From: Hymenobacter nivis
Lineage (GTDB): Bacteria > Bacteroidota > Bacteroidia > Cytophagales > Hymenobacteraceae
Direction: 5' to 3'
NCBI RefSeq assembly: GCF_003149515.1
Contig: NZ_CP029145.1
Span: forward strand, 4,092,001 to 4,156,000
DNA length: 64,000 bases
The translations under genes were made by a program, and so were the position numbers. The notes under the pieces are model-generated. The model made no database searches and was not told the origin of the DNA. It saw only the letters and a program-made list of their open reading frames with translations. Positions 42,834-50,899 of the stretch are shown in pieces; within the stretch, counting starts at the first letter, position 1, and each line of letters starts with the position of its first letter.

Positions 42834-42921
42834 GTCATGCTGAGCGCAGTCGAAGCATCTCTACCGCAATAGTAATTCTTTACTTACGAGGTAGAGATGC
42901 TTCGACTGCGCTCAGCATGAC
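42834..42921. repeat. Palindromic extragenic repeat, copy 4 (perfect)
   Basis: Two perfectly complementary 32-base arms, 42834-42865 and 42890-42921, around a 24-base loop. The left arm begins GTCATGCTGAGCGCAGTCGA. This is the cleanest copy of the family and sits 48 bases from copy 3. Confidence 0.85.
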
Positions 42922-42963
42922 CGCCTTTTTTGCTACGGTTACTTCTGCGCGACTACTTAGAAT

Positions 42964-43296
42964 ATGAAGAAACGGCTGCGAAAAAAGAAATACCAGGGTG
43001 AGTTCACAACCGTGTATTGGAAACTCATATTTGAATTTCGCTTTGATTTACCACGTGGCCGACTACAGGAGGTAAGAGAAGCCCTGTTTGAATTTCTAGA
43101 TACAAATGGTTTATCATGGTCTGGCTAGTCTGGTCCACCGCGTGGAATTTTTTACATCGAAACGGGCAAGCGTTATGGCTCGAAGCTTTACGGCTCAGTT
43201 ACTGAAGTGCAGAGGGAATTAGTAACAGCTTGGTTATTACAGCTACCTGAAGTAGCCAGAGTAGTGGATATACCACTGATAAGATTCTTGGGTTGA
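42964..43296 (+). pseudogene. YggL/DUF469-like gene interrupted by one amber codon
   Basis: Read from ATG 42964, the frame gives MKKRLRKKKYQGEFTTVYWK and continues 54 codons to TAG at 43126-43128. The same frame then goes on for 55 sense codons (SGPPRGIFYIETGKRYGSKL and on) to TGA at 43294. The N-terminus (RLRKK..EF) and the two-part length near 110 residues resemble YggL/DUF469, a small 50S-associated protein. There is no frameshift, only the one stop. Base composition is AT-richer than neighbours. It may be a recent pseudogene, a sequencing error or a readthrough gene. Confidence 0.6.
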
Positions 43297-43329
43297 AGCC
43301 ATAAAGAACCTTTTTTTCGTTCAAAGTAG

Positions 43330-43341
43330 TAGGCACGCCTA
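43330..43341 (+). promoter_or_regulatory. Candidate fatty-acid operator, site 2
   Basis: TAGGCACGCCTA is a palindrome apart from the central AC, in AGTAGTAGGCACGCCTAACA, followed by TTTTT. It lies 111 bases before the fadE ATG. Confidence 0.55.
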
Positions 43342-43396
43342 ACATTTTTGCTTATCTTGCAGTATTAAATCCCGGGGGCCCTATTTGTCAAAATAG

Positions 43397-43408
43397 TAGG
43401 CGTGCCTA
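43397..43408 (+). promoter_or_regulatory. Candidate fatty-acid operator, site 3
   Basis: TAGGCGTGCCTA in AATAGTAGGCGTGCCTAACA, followed by CTTTTTT. Its centre is 67 bases from that of site 2, and it lies 44 bases before the fadE ATG. Confidence 0.55.
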
Positions 43409-43452
43409 ACACTTTTTTCATATTAATCTCCAACTCCTCACTTAGAACCGTC

Positions 43453-45240
43453 ATGGAAGTATCCCAAAAAGCTGTCGTGAAGGGCGGCGAATTCATCATC
43501 AAGCCGACCGATGCGCAGGACGTTTTCACGCCGGCCGATTTTAGTGAGGAGCAGCGCCTGATGCACCAGACCTGCCTGGACTTTGTGGCCCAGGAAGTAA
43601 CGCCGCTACTGGAGCGCCTCGACAACCACGAGGAAGGCCTCATGCGCGGCCTGATGGAGAAAGCCGGCCAGCAAGGCTTGTTCGGGGTAAGCATCCCGGA
43701 GCAGTTTGGGGGCTTGGACATGGACTTCCCCACGGCGCTGCGCGTGACGGAGGGCGTGGGCGGCGGCCACTCATTCCCGGTGGCCTTTGCGGCGCACACG
43801 GGCATTGCCATGCTGCCTATCCTGTACTTCGGCAACGACGCGCAGAAGGAAAAATACCTGCCCGGCCTCACCGACGGCACTCTGATGGGGGCCTATTGCC
43901 TCACCGAGCCCGGCTCGGGCTCCGACGCGCTGGGGGCCAAGACTAAGGCCGTGCTGAATGCCGAAGGTACCCACTACGTGCTGAACGGCCAGAAAATGTG
44001 GATCACCAACGCCGGTTTTGCCGACGTGTTCATCGTGTTTGCCAAGATTGACGGGGAGCAGTTCACCGGCTTCATCGTGGATAAAGACACCCCCGGCCTG
44101 AGCCTCGGCAACGAGGAGCACAAGATGGGCATCAAGGGTAGCAGCACGCGCCAGGTGTTTTTCAGCGATGCGCAGGTGCCCAAGGAGAACGTGCTGGGCG
44201 AGATTGGCAAGGGCCACCTCATCGCTTTCAACGTGCTGAACATCGGCCGCATTAAGCTGGCCGCGGCTTGCCTGGGCGGGGCTAAGGGTGCTGCTATACA
44301 GAGTATTAAGTACGCCAACGAGCGGGTGCAGTTCAAGTTGCCTATCAGCAAGTTCGGCGCCATTCGCTACAAGCTGGCCCAGCAGGCCATCCGGATGTAC
44401 GCCGTGGAATCGGCCATTTACCGGGCCGGCGACGACATCTACCGCATGGAACAAAAATTGCTCGCCGAAGGCAAGGGCAGTAACGAGGCCCTGCTGGGCG
44501 CCGCCCGCGAATTCGCCGTGGAGTGCGCGATGCTGAAAGTGGAGGGCTCGGAAGTGCTCGACTACGTGGTGGACGAAGGCGTGCAGATTTTTGGTGGCTA
44601 CGGCTTCTCGGCCGACTACCCGATGGACCGCGCCTACCGCGACTCGCGCATCAACCGCATCTTCGAAGGCACCAACGAAATTAACCGCATGCTAGCAGTG
44701 GACATGATTTTGAAAAAGGGCATGAAGGGTGAAATCGACCTGATGGGCCCCGCCCAGGCCGTGCAGCAGGAACTGCTGGCCATCCCGAGCATGGGGGAGA
44801 GCGACGACTCGCCGTTTGCCGCCGAGAAAAAAGCCATTGCGGGCCTCAAAAAGGCCATCCTAATGGTGGCTGGCACGGCTGTGCAGAAGTACATGAACTC
44901 GCTCGCCAAAGAGCAGGAAGTGCTGACCAACATTGCCGATATGTCCATCAAAACCTACGTGGCCGAAAGCATCCTGCTGCGCGTAGAGAAGGAAATTACC
45001 CTCAAGGGTGAGGAGGCGATGAGCCGCGAGCTGGACATGGCCCGCGTGTACCTCTCCGACACCATCGACATCGTGGAGAAAGCCGGTAAGGAAGCCATTG
45101 CCAGCATGACCGAGGGCGACGAGCAGCGCCTGCTGAGCATGGGCCTCAAGCGCTTCACCAAGGCCGACCTCTTCAACGTGAAGGATGCCCGCCGCCGCGT
45201 GGCCGCCGGCCTGATTGAAGCCAACGACTACATCTATTAG
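43453..45240 (+). CDS. fadE: Acyl-CoA dehydrogenase
   Basis: A 595-residue flavoenzyme for the first step of beta-oxidation. YCLTEPGSGSDALGAKTKAV and MWITNAGFADVFIVFAKIDG form the FAD and substrate site. GYGFSADYPMDRAYRDSRIN followed by RIFEGTNEINRM holds the catalytic region. A C-terminal extension (about residues 420-595) is typical of the FadE type found beside FadN and FadA. ATG 43453 is preferred to the ATG in the operator-linked upstream stretch. It has its own regulatory region. Confidence 0.94.
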   Translation: MEVSQKAVVKGGEFIIKPTDAQDVFTPADFSEEQRLMHQTCLDFVAQEVTPLLERLDNHEEGLMRGLMEKAGQQGLFGVSIPEQFGGLDMDFPTALRVTEGVGGGHSFPVAFAAHTGIAMLPILYFGNDAQKEKYLPGLTDGTLMGAYCLTEPGSGSDALGAKTKAVLNAEGTHYVLNGQKMWITNAGFADVFIVFAKIDGEQFTGFIVDKDTPGLSLGNEEHKMGIKGSSTRQVFFSDAQVPKENVLGEIGKGHLIAFNVLNIGRIKLAAACLGGAKGAAIQSIKYANERVQFKLPISKFGAIRYKLAQQAIRMYAVESAIYRAGDDIYRMEQKLLAEGKGSNEALLGAAREFAVECAMLKVEGSEVLDYVVDEGVQIFGGYGFSADYPMDRAYRDSRINRIFEGTNEINRMLAVDMILKKGMKGEIDLMGPAQAVQQELLAIPSMGESDDSPFAAEKKAIAGLKKAILMVAGTAVQKYMNSLAKEQEVLTNIADMSIKTYVAESILLRVEKEITLKGEEAMSRELDMARVYLSDTIDIVEKAGKEAIASMTEGDEQRLLSMGLKRFTKADLFNVKDARRRVAAGLIEANDYIY

Positions 45241-45247
45241 GTCTGAA

Positions 45248-45301
45248 CCATGGATTTATCGGATGAAGCGGATCTGTCGGATTTCGGTGACGATTCCGTT
45301 T
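45248..45301. repeat. Intergenic word repeat (GGAT-type)
   Basis: GGATTTATCGGATGAAGCGG and then ATCTGTCGGATTTCGGTGAC show the word GGAT[T] recurring every 7-12 bases, just after fadE and before its terminator. A 19-codon frame across it looks incidental. Confidence 0.4.
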
Positions 45302-45317
45302 TGACGTAGGTGTTGAC

Positions 45318-45360
45318 GCAAAAAGGGCCGCTCCTAAAACATAGGAGCGGCCCTTTTTGC
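45318..45360. terminator. Bidirectional terminator
   Basis: Perfect 19-base arms at 45318-45336 and 45342-45360 with A- and T-runs at the outer ends, between convergent fadE and the secreted-protein gene. Confidence 0.85.
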
Positions 45361-45374
45361 GTTTAGTGGGCTGG

Positions 45375-46844
45375 TTATTTTAATTCAACCCGGTTGAGTT
45401 GTAGCGCGGCGGAGCGCTTGCTGGGGCGGCTGATGCCGATGATGGTTTTGGGCCCCAGCCAAGCGGTGAAGTCCTTCACATAGGCTAGTTGCTTGTCGTC
45501 GGCCACGTTCAGCTTGAGGCGCTGCGGGGCCGAGGCCACGCCGCTCAGCACCGGTAGGTGGCGCAGGTACAGGTCCGACTTACCGGCCAGGGTTTCCAGC
45601 GTCACCAGCTGGACTTCTTCGTTGAACACCGCCGCCCGGAAGCCAATGCCCGTGTAGCTGTCGATGGCCGGGGCCGTCTGGTCCTTGGCTATCAGCTTGT
45701 GCCAGCTCGGCCGGGCAAAGCTGTTGTAGCCAAACGCGTGGATTTCGCGGGCGTGCACTGGTAGTTCGGGGCCCCCTTCCTCGTAGTGGCGCTCGGCCAG
45801 TACCACCAGGTTTTTTTCGGGTGTGAGAAGTAGGTCGGCCAGGTAGATGTCCTCCAGTTGCTTGGGTGTCGGGGCCCCGGTGGCCTGCCCCACAGCGGCC
45901 AAATAAGCAGCGTCGAAGGGTACTTCGTCGCTCAGCTTGATGTCGTTTTTGTCGAAATCGAACCGCACTACTTTCAGGCCCGTCAACTCGCCCGAATCGT
46001 AGTCGGCCACCAGCGCGGCGGCGTAGAGTTGGCCGTCGGGCAGCAGCTTGAACCGCGCATCGCGGATGCGGATGGTGCGGCCCCCAAAAATGCCCCCTAC
46101 CGGCACGCCCAGCACCGGCACCGGCGTGGCCTGCGTGGGCGCATCGGGCGTGGCCGGGTAGCGGCGCACGGTCAGCTTGCTCATGCCGTCGCTGAGCATG
46201 GTTACGAGCTGGGCCCCGTCGTTGGCCACCAGCACGTTGGGCGAGAAAAAGTCGCGCGTAGACCGGAAATCGTAGGTCCGGCTCAGCACCTTGCCCAGCT
46301 TCTGGTCGAACAGCGTCGCGTCGAGGGCCTTGATTTGCGCCTCGCGGGTTTGGTAGGCGAAGGCCAGCAGGTGCGTGCCATCGGGCGAAATGGCCACGCC
46401 CGGGCGGCGGTCGCGGGCGGGGGCCGCCACCAGCACCACCGGGGGCCCCGGCTGGCCGTTGCGCAGGCCCACCGGGTGCACGGTCAGGTTCTGGCCGCTT
46501 TCGTCGGTGTGGTGCAGCACTACCCAGGCCTGCTCGGGGCCCAGCCCGAAGGCTTCTGCCGTTTCGCCTGGGGCCACGGGCAGGGCGGCTTCCCACTGCT
46601 TTTTCAGGGCCTGGTCGTAGCGCTCCACGGCGTAGCCGCCGTTGGCCTGGTGGGCCAAAATGATGAAGCCGCTGCCATCGGCCAGAGGCAGCGTTTTGAC
46701 GGGTACCCGACTGTCGTAGCGGTCGGCTCCCTGTTCGGGCTGGTAGCTGAACGGAACGGATTTGATCTTTTGGGCCCGAGCAGGCGCCGCTGCAATTAGC
46801 AGCCCCGCCGCGGCCAAAATAGCGCCAATTCGATGATATCGCAT
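45375..46844 (-). CDS. Secreted protein of unknown function
   Basis: A 489-residue exported protein. Signal peptide IGAILAAAGLLIAAAPARA is followed by a beta-rich body with repeated short strands separated by Asp/Gly turns, for example LADGSGFIILAHQANGGYAV, that suggest a beta-propeller-like fold. No catalytic motif or sorting domain is visible. It could be periplasmic or exported to the surface. Confidence 0.65.
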   Translation of the reverse strand: MRYHRIGAILAAAGLLIAAAPARAQKIKSVPFSYQPEQGADRYDSRVPVKTLPLADGSGFIILAHQANGGYAVERYDQALKKQWEAALPVAPGETAEAFGLGPEQAWVVLHHTDESGQNLTVHPVGLRNGQPGPPVVLVAAPARDRRPGVAISPDGTHLLAFAYQTREAQIKALDATLFDQKLGKVLSRTYDFRSTRDFFSPNVLVANDGAQLVTMLSDGMSKLTVRRYPATPDAPTQATPVPVLGVPVGGIFGGRTIRIRDARFKLLPDGQLYAAALVADYDSGELTGLKVVRFDFDKNDIKLSDEVPFDAAYLAAVGQATGAPTPKQLEDIYLADLLLTPEKNLVVLAERHYEEGGPELPVHAREIHAFGYNSFARPSWHKLIAKDQTAPAIDSYTGIGFRAAVFNEEVQLVTLETLAGKSDLYLRHLPVLSGVASAPQRLKLNVADDKQLAYVKDFTAWLGPKTIIGISRPSKRSAALQLNRVELK

Positions 46845-47164
46845 GTAGTGAAAATTAGATTAATACAGGAAAGCCCGTCCGTGCCTTTGGGCCTGTACGC
46901 CAAATGTAGTGCTTGCTTAGGGCCCGTACGGCATATAAGCACGGCGCCCGGGGGCCTTGAGGTGGCAATAAAAAGGTAGCATAAACGCAACTGACACAAT
47001 TAAACTTTCGTATATCGGCACCGTTTAAGGGATAATTCAAATGCGTGCGCCTTTCTAGCAAACAGCGTAACTTGCCAATGCAAAGACTACCTATTGATTT
47101 ACAAGTTGATTGATTGTAAATATTCCAAGAATTATTCTTTCCATGCCGAAAGGCATTCTACTAT
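46845..47164. other. Non-coding region with a minus-strand promoter candidate
   Basis: About 320 bases without a supported gene, rather AT-rich in the right half. On the minus strand TACCTTTT (46978-46971) has a TTG 18 bases upstream (46999-46997), pointing at the secreted-protein gene. TAACTTGC at about 47067 may serve the small gene to the right. Confidence 0.45.
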
Positions 47165-47371
47165 ATGAAAACCATAGGAAAACTTTTTCTGCTCCTCAGT
47201 TTCGTGGTTATCGGGCGCTGGTCACGCCCCAACCCACACGTTACCGTCGCTACTTTCTCCGAATTGATGGCCTCCGCCAACCACCGTTCCCTGAGTACCA
47301 GCAATCCCGTGGTGCTGGTGCGCAATGGCTCGCAACAAACGCCCATTACCAGCGTCCTGGCCCTGTTTTAA
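47165..47371 (+). CDS. Small protein with N-terminal hydrophobic segment
   Basis: A 68-residue ORF from an ATG at 47165 with the hydrophobic start KLFLLLSFVVIG. The rest (RPNPHVTVATFSELMASANH) has no recognised domain. A terminator 5 bases after the stop supports a real transcript. There is no other support, so it may still be a spurious ORF. It could be a small secreted or membrane-anchored peptide. Confidence 0.4.
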   Translation: MKTIGKLFLLLSFVVIGRWSRPNPHVTVATFSELMASANHRSLSTSNPVVLVRNGSQQTPITSVLALF

Positions 47372-47375
47372 CCAA

Positions 47376-47403
47376 AAAAGCGGCTCCCATCGGAGCCGCT
47401 TTT
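47376..47403. terminator. Bidirectional terminator
   Basis: AAAAGCGGCTCC and GGAGCCGCTTTT around a 4-base loop, between the small plus-strand gene and the 3' end of recG. Confidence 0.8.
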
Positions 47404-47418
47404 CTTTTGGCCTGTTTT

Positions 47419-49512
47419 TTAGCTGATTCTGCTCCAGTTCACGGCGGTGGCGGGCAGGCTGTCGATGTGGTGGCGGATGTTGCCGTTTTCAGGCCGCGCC
47501 AAGTCCGGGTCCTCCGCCAGCAGCGACTGCGCGGCGGCGCGGCTCTCGCTGAGAATGCGCCCGTCTTTGGCCAGGTCGGCGATGAGCAGGTCGAGCACGC
47601 CGCTTTGCTGGGTGCCCATCAGGTCGCCGGGGCCCCGGAGCTTCAGGTCGATGTCGGCAATCTCGAAGCCGTTGCTCGTACGCACCATCGTTTCGAGACG
47701 AGTGCGGGCATCCTTGCTCAGCTTGAAGCCCGACATGAGGACGCAGTAGCTCTGGTCGGCCCCGCGGCCTACGCGGCCCCGCAGCTGGTGCAGCTGCGAG
47801 AGGCCGAACCGCTCGGCCGACTCAATCACCATCACCGACGAGTTGGGTACGTTCACGCCCACCTCAATTACAGTGGTGGCCACCATAATCTGGGTTTCCT
47901 GCTTCACGAAGCGGGCCATTTCAAAGTCCTTCTCTTCGGCCTTCATGCGTCCGTGCACCATGCTGATTTGCATTTCCGGGAAGGCGCGCGTTACGCTCTC
48001 GTAGCCGTCGGTCAGGTCTTTGTAGTCCAGGGTTTCCGACTCCTCAATCAGCGGATACACGATGTAGGCCTGCCGGCCCAGCTTCACCTGCTGGCGAATG
48101 AACTCGAACACCTTCAGGCGGTTGGTGTCGTAGCGGTGCACCGTCACGATGGGTTTGCGGCCAGCCGGTAGCTCGTCAATCACGCTCACGTCGAGGTCGC
48201 CGTACAGCGTCATGGCTAGGGTGCGCGGGATGGGCGTGGCCGTCATCACCAGCACGTGCGGGATGACGTGCGGGTTTTTCTGCCACAATTTTGAGCGCTG
48301 CGCTACCCCGAAGCGGTGCTGCTCGTCCATAATCGTCAGGCCCAGATTGCGGAACTGCACCACATCCTCCAGCAGCGCGTGGGTACCCACCAGCATGTGC
48401 ATGGTGCCGTTGCGCAGCTCCTCATGCAGCACGCGGCGCTGGGCCGTGCGGGTGCTGCCTGTGAGCTTGCCCAGGTGGATGCCTAGCGCGTCGGCGTACA
48501 CCTTCAGGCCCTGGTAGTGCTGGTCGGCTAATATTTCGGTGGGGGCCATCAGGCAGCTTTGGGCCCCGTTATCGGCCGCCATCAGCATGGCAATGAAGGC
48601 CACAATGGTTTTGCCCGAGCCCACGTCGCCCTGCAACAGCCGGTTCATCTGCTGGCCGGTGCAGAAATCCTTATAAATGTCGTGGATGACCCGCTTTTGG
48701 GCCCTTGTGAGGTCAAAGCTCAGGTGGTTGTTATAAAAGTCGACCAGCGTGGGCACCAAGTTGAAAATCTGGCCGGCCAGCGTCACCTTGCGCTGGTCTT
48801 TCTGGCGCAGCAGCTTGAGCTGGATGTAGAATAGCTCCTCGAACTTGAGCCGGAACCGCGCCGCCGCCAGCAGGTCCGGGGTCTGCGGGAAGTGAATCTG
48901 CTGCATCGCCTGGGCCTTGCCCATCAGCGCGTACTGCTCGACGAGGGCCGGCGAGAGCGTCTCGCTCACGTGCGGCAGGGCAATTTTCAGCAAATCGCCC
49001 ACCATCCGCATGATGGCCTTGCTGTCCACGCGGTGGTAGTTTTTGAGCTTCTCGGAGGTGTTGTACACCGGCTGCAAAAAGCTCTGGCCGGCCTTGGCCT
49101 CGGTCACTTCTTCCAACTCGGGGTGGGCCATCTGGGGCCGCCCGTTGAACATCGTGGGCTTGCCAAACAGGATGTACTCCTTCTGGTTCTGCACAATTTG
49201 CTGCATCCACTTGATGCCCTTGAACCACACCAAGTCCAGGTCGCCGCTGGCGTCGCTCAGCGTGGCCGTGAGGCGCTGTTTGGGACCCTCGCCCACCAGC
49301 TGGCGGTTGCGCAAAATGCCCTTCACCTGCACGTAAGGCAAGTCCTCGTGCAAATCGACGACGTTGTAGAACTGCGTCCGGTCGAGGTAGCGGAACGGGT
49401 AGCGCTGGATCAGGTCGCCGTAGGTGAACAGGCCCAACTCCTTGCCCAGCAGCTGCCCCCGCTGGGCCCCCACGCCCCGCAAAAACTCCAGCCGGGTATT
49501 GAAGAAACTCAT
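47419..49512 (-). CDS. recG: ATP-dependent DNA helicase RecG
   Basis: A 697-residue branch-migration helicase. An OB-fold wedge domain occupies roughly residues 50-150. The helicase motor follows: motif I GDVGSGKTIVAFIAMLMA at about 300, motif II MDEQHRFG, and LRGRVGRGADQSYCVLM near the end. ATG 49512 is preferred (SFFNTRLEFLRGVGAQRG) over one four codons upstream. It is the family's usual length. Confidence 0.97.
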   Translation of the reverse strand: MSFFNTRLEFLRGVGAQRGQLLGKELGLFTYGDLIQRYPFRYLDRTQFYNVVDLHEDLPYVQVKGILRNRQLVGEGPKQRLTATLSDASGDLDLVWFKGIKWMQQIVQNQKEYILFGKPTMFNGRPQMAHPELEEVTEAKAGQSFLQPVYNTSEKLKNYHRVDSKAIMRMVGDLLKIALPHVSETLSPALVEQYALMGKAQAMQQIHFPQTPDLLAAARFRLKFEELFYIQLKLLRQKDQRKVTLAGQIFNLVPTLVDFYNNHLSFDLTRAQKRVIHDIYKDFCTGQQMNRLLQGDVGSGKTIVAFIAMLMAADNGAQSCLMAPTEILADQHYQGLKVYADALGIHLGKLTGSTRTAQRRVLHEELRNGTMHMLVGTHALLEDVVQFRNLGLTIMDEQHRFGVAQRSKLWQKNPHVIPHVLVMTATPIPRTLAMTLYGDLDVSVIDELPAGRKPIVTVHRYDTNRLKVFEFIRQQVKLGRQAYIVYPLIEESETLDYKDLTDGYESVTRAFPEMQISMVHGRMKAEEKDFEMARFVKQETQIMVATTVIEVGVNVPNSSVMVIESAERFGLSQLHQLRGRVGRGADQSYCVLMSGFKLSKDARTRLETMVRTSNGFEIADIDLKLRGPGDLMGTQQSGVLDLLIADLAKDGRILSESRAAAQSLLAEDPDLARPENGNIRHHIDSLPATAVNWSRIS

Positions 49513-49656
49513 TTCATTTAACAATTAACATTTATCATTTATCATTTATCATTTAACAATCATACAATTAATTCTTTAACAGCCATTAGAACGGCCAAAA
49601 AACAGCCTTTTTGTCACCAAAAGCAATGTTAAATGTTAATTGATAAATATTAAATG
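49511..49656. repeat. Intergenic heptamer array and inverted partner
   Basis: Near 49511-49556 the heptamer ATCATTT or ACATTTA repeats in tandem. At about 49625-49658 lies the partner AATGTTAAATGTTAATTGAT, whose reverse complement reads ATCAATTAACATTTAACATT. The two flank the 145-base gap between recG and gldD. Confidence 0.6.
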
Positions 49657-49657
49657 A

Positions 49658-50266
49658 TCAGCGGTATTTCAACGTGTTCAGCATCTGTACCATGTCGGTT
49701 TTCACGTACTCAATCACCGGGGCCAGCGAGTCGTTGGCGGTGGCGGTTTGGAAGTACAGGGCCCCGCGCAAAAAGTGCTTGGTGCTGTCGGTAGTATAAA
49801 ACTGGAACTGGCTCGGCACTTCGCCCTGTAGCTCGAACACCGAGGCGCGCATGCCGTTGGGCATCTTCAAAATTCGCTCGTCGATGGCCGTGGCCTTCAC
49901 CTGGTGCTTGCCGGTGAGCCTGCGAGCGTCCTCCATCATCTTGTTGTAGAGGCGCCGGTCGCGGGCCACGTCCATGTACGTAATCTGCACGTTGGCATGT
50001 AGTTGCGGGTAGTAAATGTTCAGCCAGTGCGGCTGCGCCATGTACGACGAGTCGCGCTTCACCACCGCAGACTGCGAGTAGTCAAACGTGTAGGGGTGGC
50101 CGCCGGGCAGGGGCCGGTAGCGGTGGGGCGGCAGCACGATGCGGTTGTAGCCCTTGGGCTTGGGCGTGAAGTCAGGTGCGGCTGTGCAAGCGGCCAGCCC
50201 TAGGGCCAGGGCCCCCAGCCAAGCCAGCCGGCCGGCGAAGCGCGGCAAAAAAGTAGAATGTATCAC
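49658..50266 (-). CDS. gldD: Gliding motility lipoprotein GldD
   Basis: A 202-residue lipoprotein. The signal sequence has lipobox LGLAAC at about residue 26. The mature start PDFTPKPKGYNRIVLPPHRY is the typical GldD opening, and the rest (YMAQPHWLNIYYPQLHANVQ) follows the family. It is needed for gliding and T9SS function in related bacteria. In Flavobacterium gldE lies between ssb and gldD; here the gap to ssb is only 107 bases, with no gldE. Confidence 0.9.
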   Translation of the reverse strand: MIHSTFLPRFAGRLAWLGALALGLAACTAAPDFTPKPKGYNRIVLPPHRYRPLPGGHPYTFDYSQSAVVKRDSSYMAQPHWLNIYYPQLHANVQITYMDVARDRRLYNKMMEDARRLTGKHQVKATAIDERILKMPNGMRASVFELQGEVPSQFQFYTTDSTKHFLRGALYFQTATANDSLAPVIEYVKTDMVQMLNTLKYR

Positions 50267-50320
50267 GGATTGCTGTTAGTGGTCGCCGCCGTTCAAAGGT
50301 ACTCCCGCCCCGCCGCAACG

Positions 50321-50352
50321 AAAAAAGCCCCAGCGCAGTGCCAGGGCTTTTC
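50321..50352 (-). terminator. Terminator after ssb
   Basis: AAAAGCCCCAGC and GCCAGGGCTTTT. On the minus strand it is a GC stem followed by TTTTTT, 21 bases past the ssb stop, so ssb and gldD are probably separate transcripts. Confidence 0.6.
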
Positions 50353-50373
50353 AGAAATGAGACGGGCGCACAG

Positions 50374-50793
50374 CTAAAACGGCAGCTGGTCCAGCTCCGG
50401 CTCCTGCCGGAAGCTGACCGCTGGCTCGGCCACCGCGGCTGGGGCCCCGGGCGAACCGCCCGGCCGGGCCCCCAGCATCGAAATCTCATCGGCGATGATT
50501 TCGGTGATGTAACGGGTTTGCTGGTCCTTGTCCTGGTACTGGCGGGTGCGCAGCTTGCCTTCAATATACACCTGCTGGCCTTTTTTGAGGTATTTGTCGG
50601 CCATTTCCGCCAGGCCACGCCAGGCGGAAATGTTGTGCCACTCGGTGCGCTCCACGCGCGTGCCTTGCTTGTCTTTGAAATACTCGTTGGTGGCGAGCGT
50701 GAAATGCGCTACGCTCACGCCGCCTTCCAGGTGCCGCACCTCGGGATCTTTGCCCAGGTTGCCTACTAAAATTACTTTGTTTACTCCGGCCAT
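50374..50793 (-). CDS. ssb: Single-stranded DNA-binding protein
   Basis: A 139-residue SSB with an N-terminal OB fold (VNKVILVGNLGKDPEVRHLE, then TEWHNISAWRGLAEMADKYL and YIEGKLRTRQYQDKD) at about residues 1-105, a Pro/Ala-rich linker, and the acidic interaction tip PELDQLPF at the C-terminus. The start is well supported. mutY is upstream on the same strand. Confidence 0.97.
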   Translation of the reverse strand: MAGVNKVILVGNLGKDPEVRHLEGGVSVAHFTLATNEYFKDKQGTRVERTEWHNISAWRGLAEMADKYLKKGQQVYIEGKLRTRQYQDKDQQTRYITEIIADEISMLGARPGGSPGAPAAVAEPAVSFRQEPELDQLPF

Positions 50794-50849
50794 GACGGTA
50801 GGGGCTAAAATGGTAAAATGCGTTTTACCTCGCAGAGATTAAGGTGCTA

Positions 50850-50880
50850 TAAAAGTACGCACCGGAAACAAATTTACCAA
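50850..50880 (-). promoter_or_regulatory. Candidate ssb promoter
   Basis: On the minus strand TTG (50880-50878) is followed after 20 bases by TACTTTTA (50857-50850), close to TAnnTTTG. It lies 56 bases before the ssb ATG. Confidence 0.5.
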
Positions 50881-50899
50881 ATTAATTAGCAATAATATT

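Noticed and set aside
38390..43410. Possible horizontally acquired fatty-acid island
   Set aside because: Base composition and codon use of fadN, fadA and fadE match neighbours; only the small YggL-like gene region differs.
45250..45309. 19-codon acidic ORF after fadE
   Set aside because: It lies in a word-repeat stretch and has no support as a gene.
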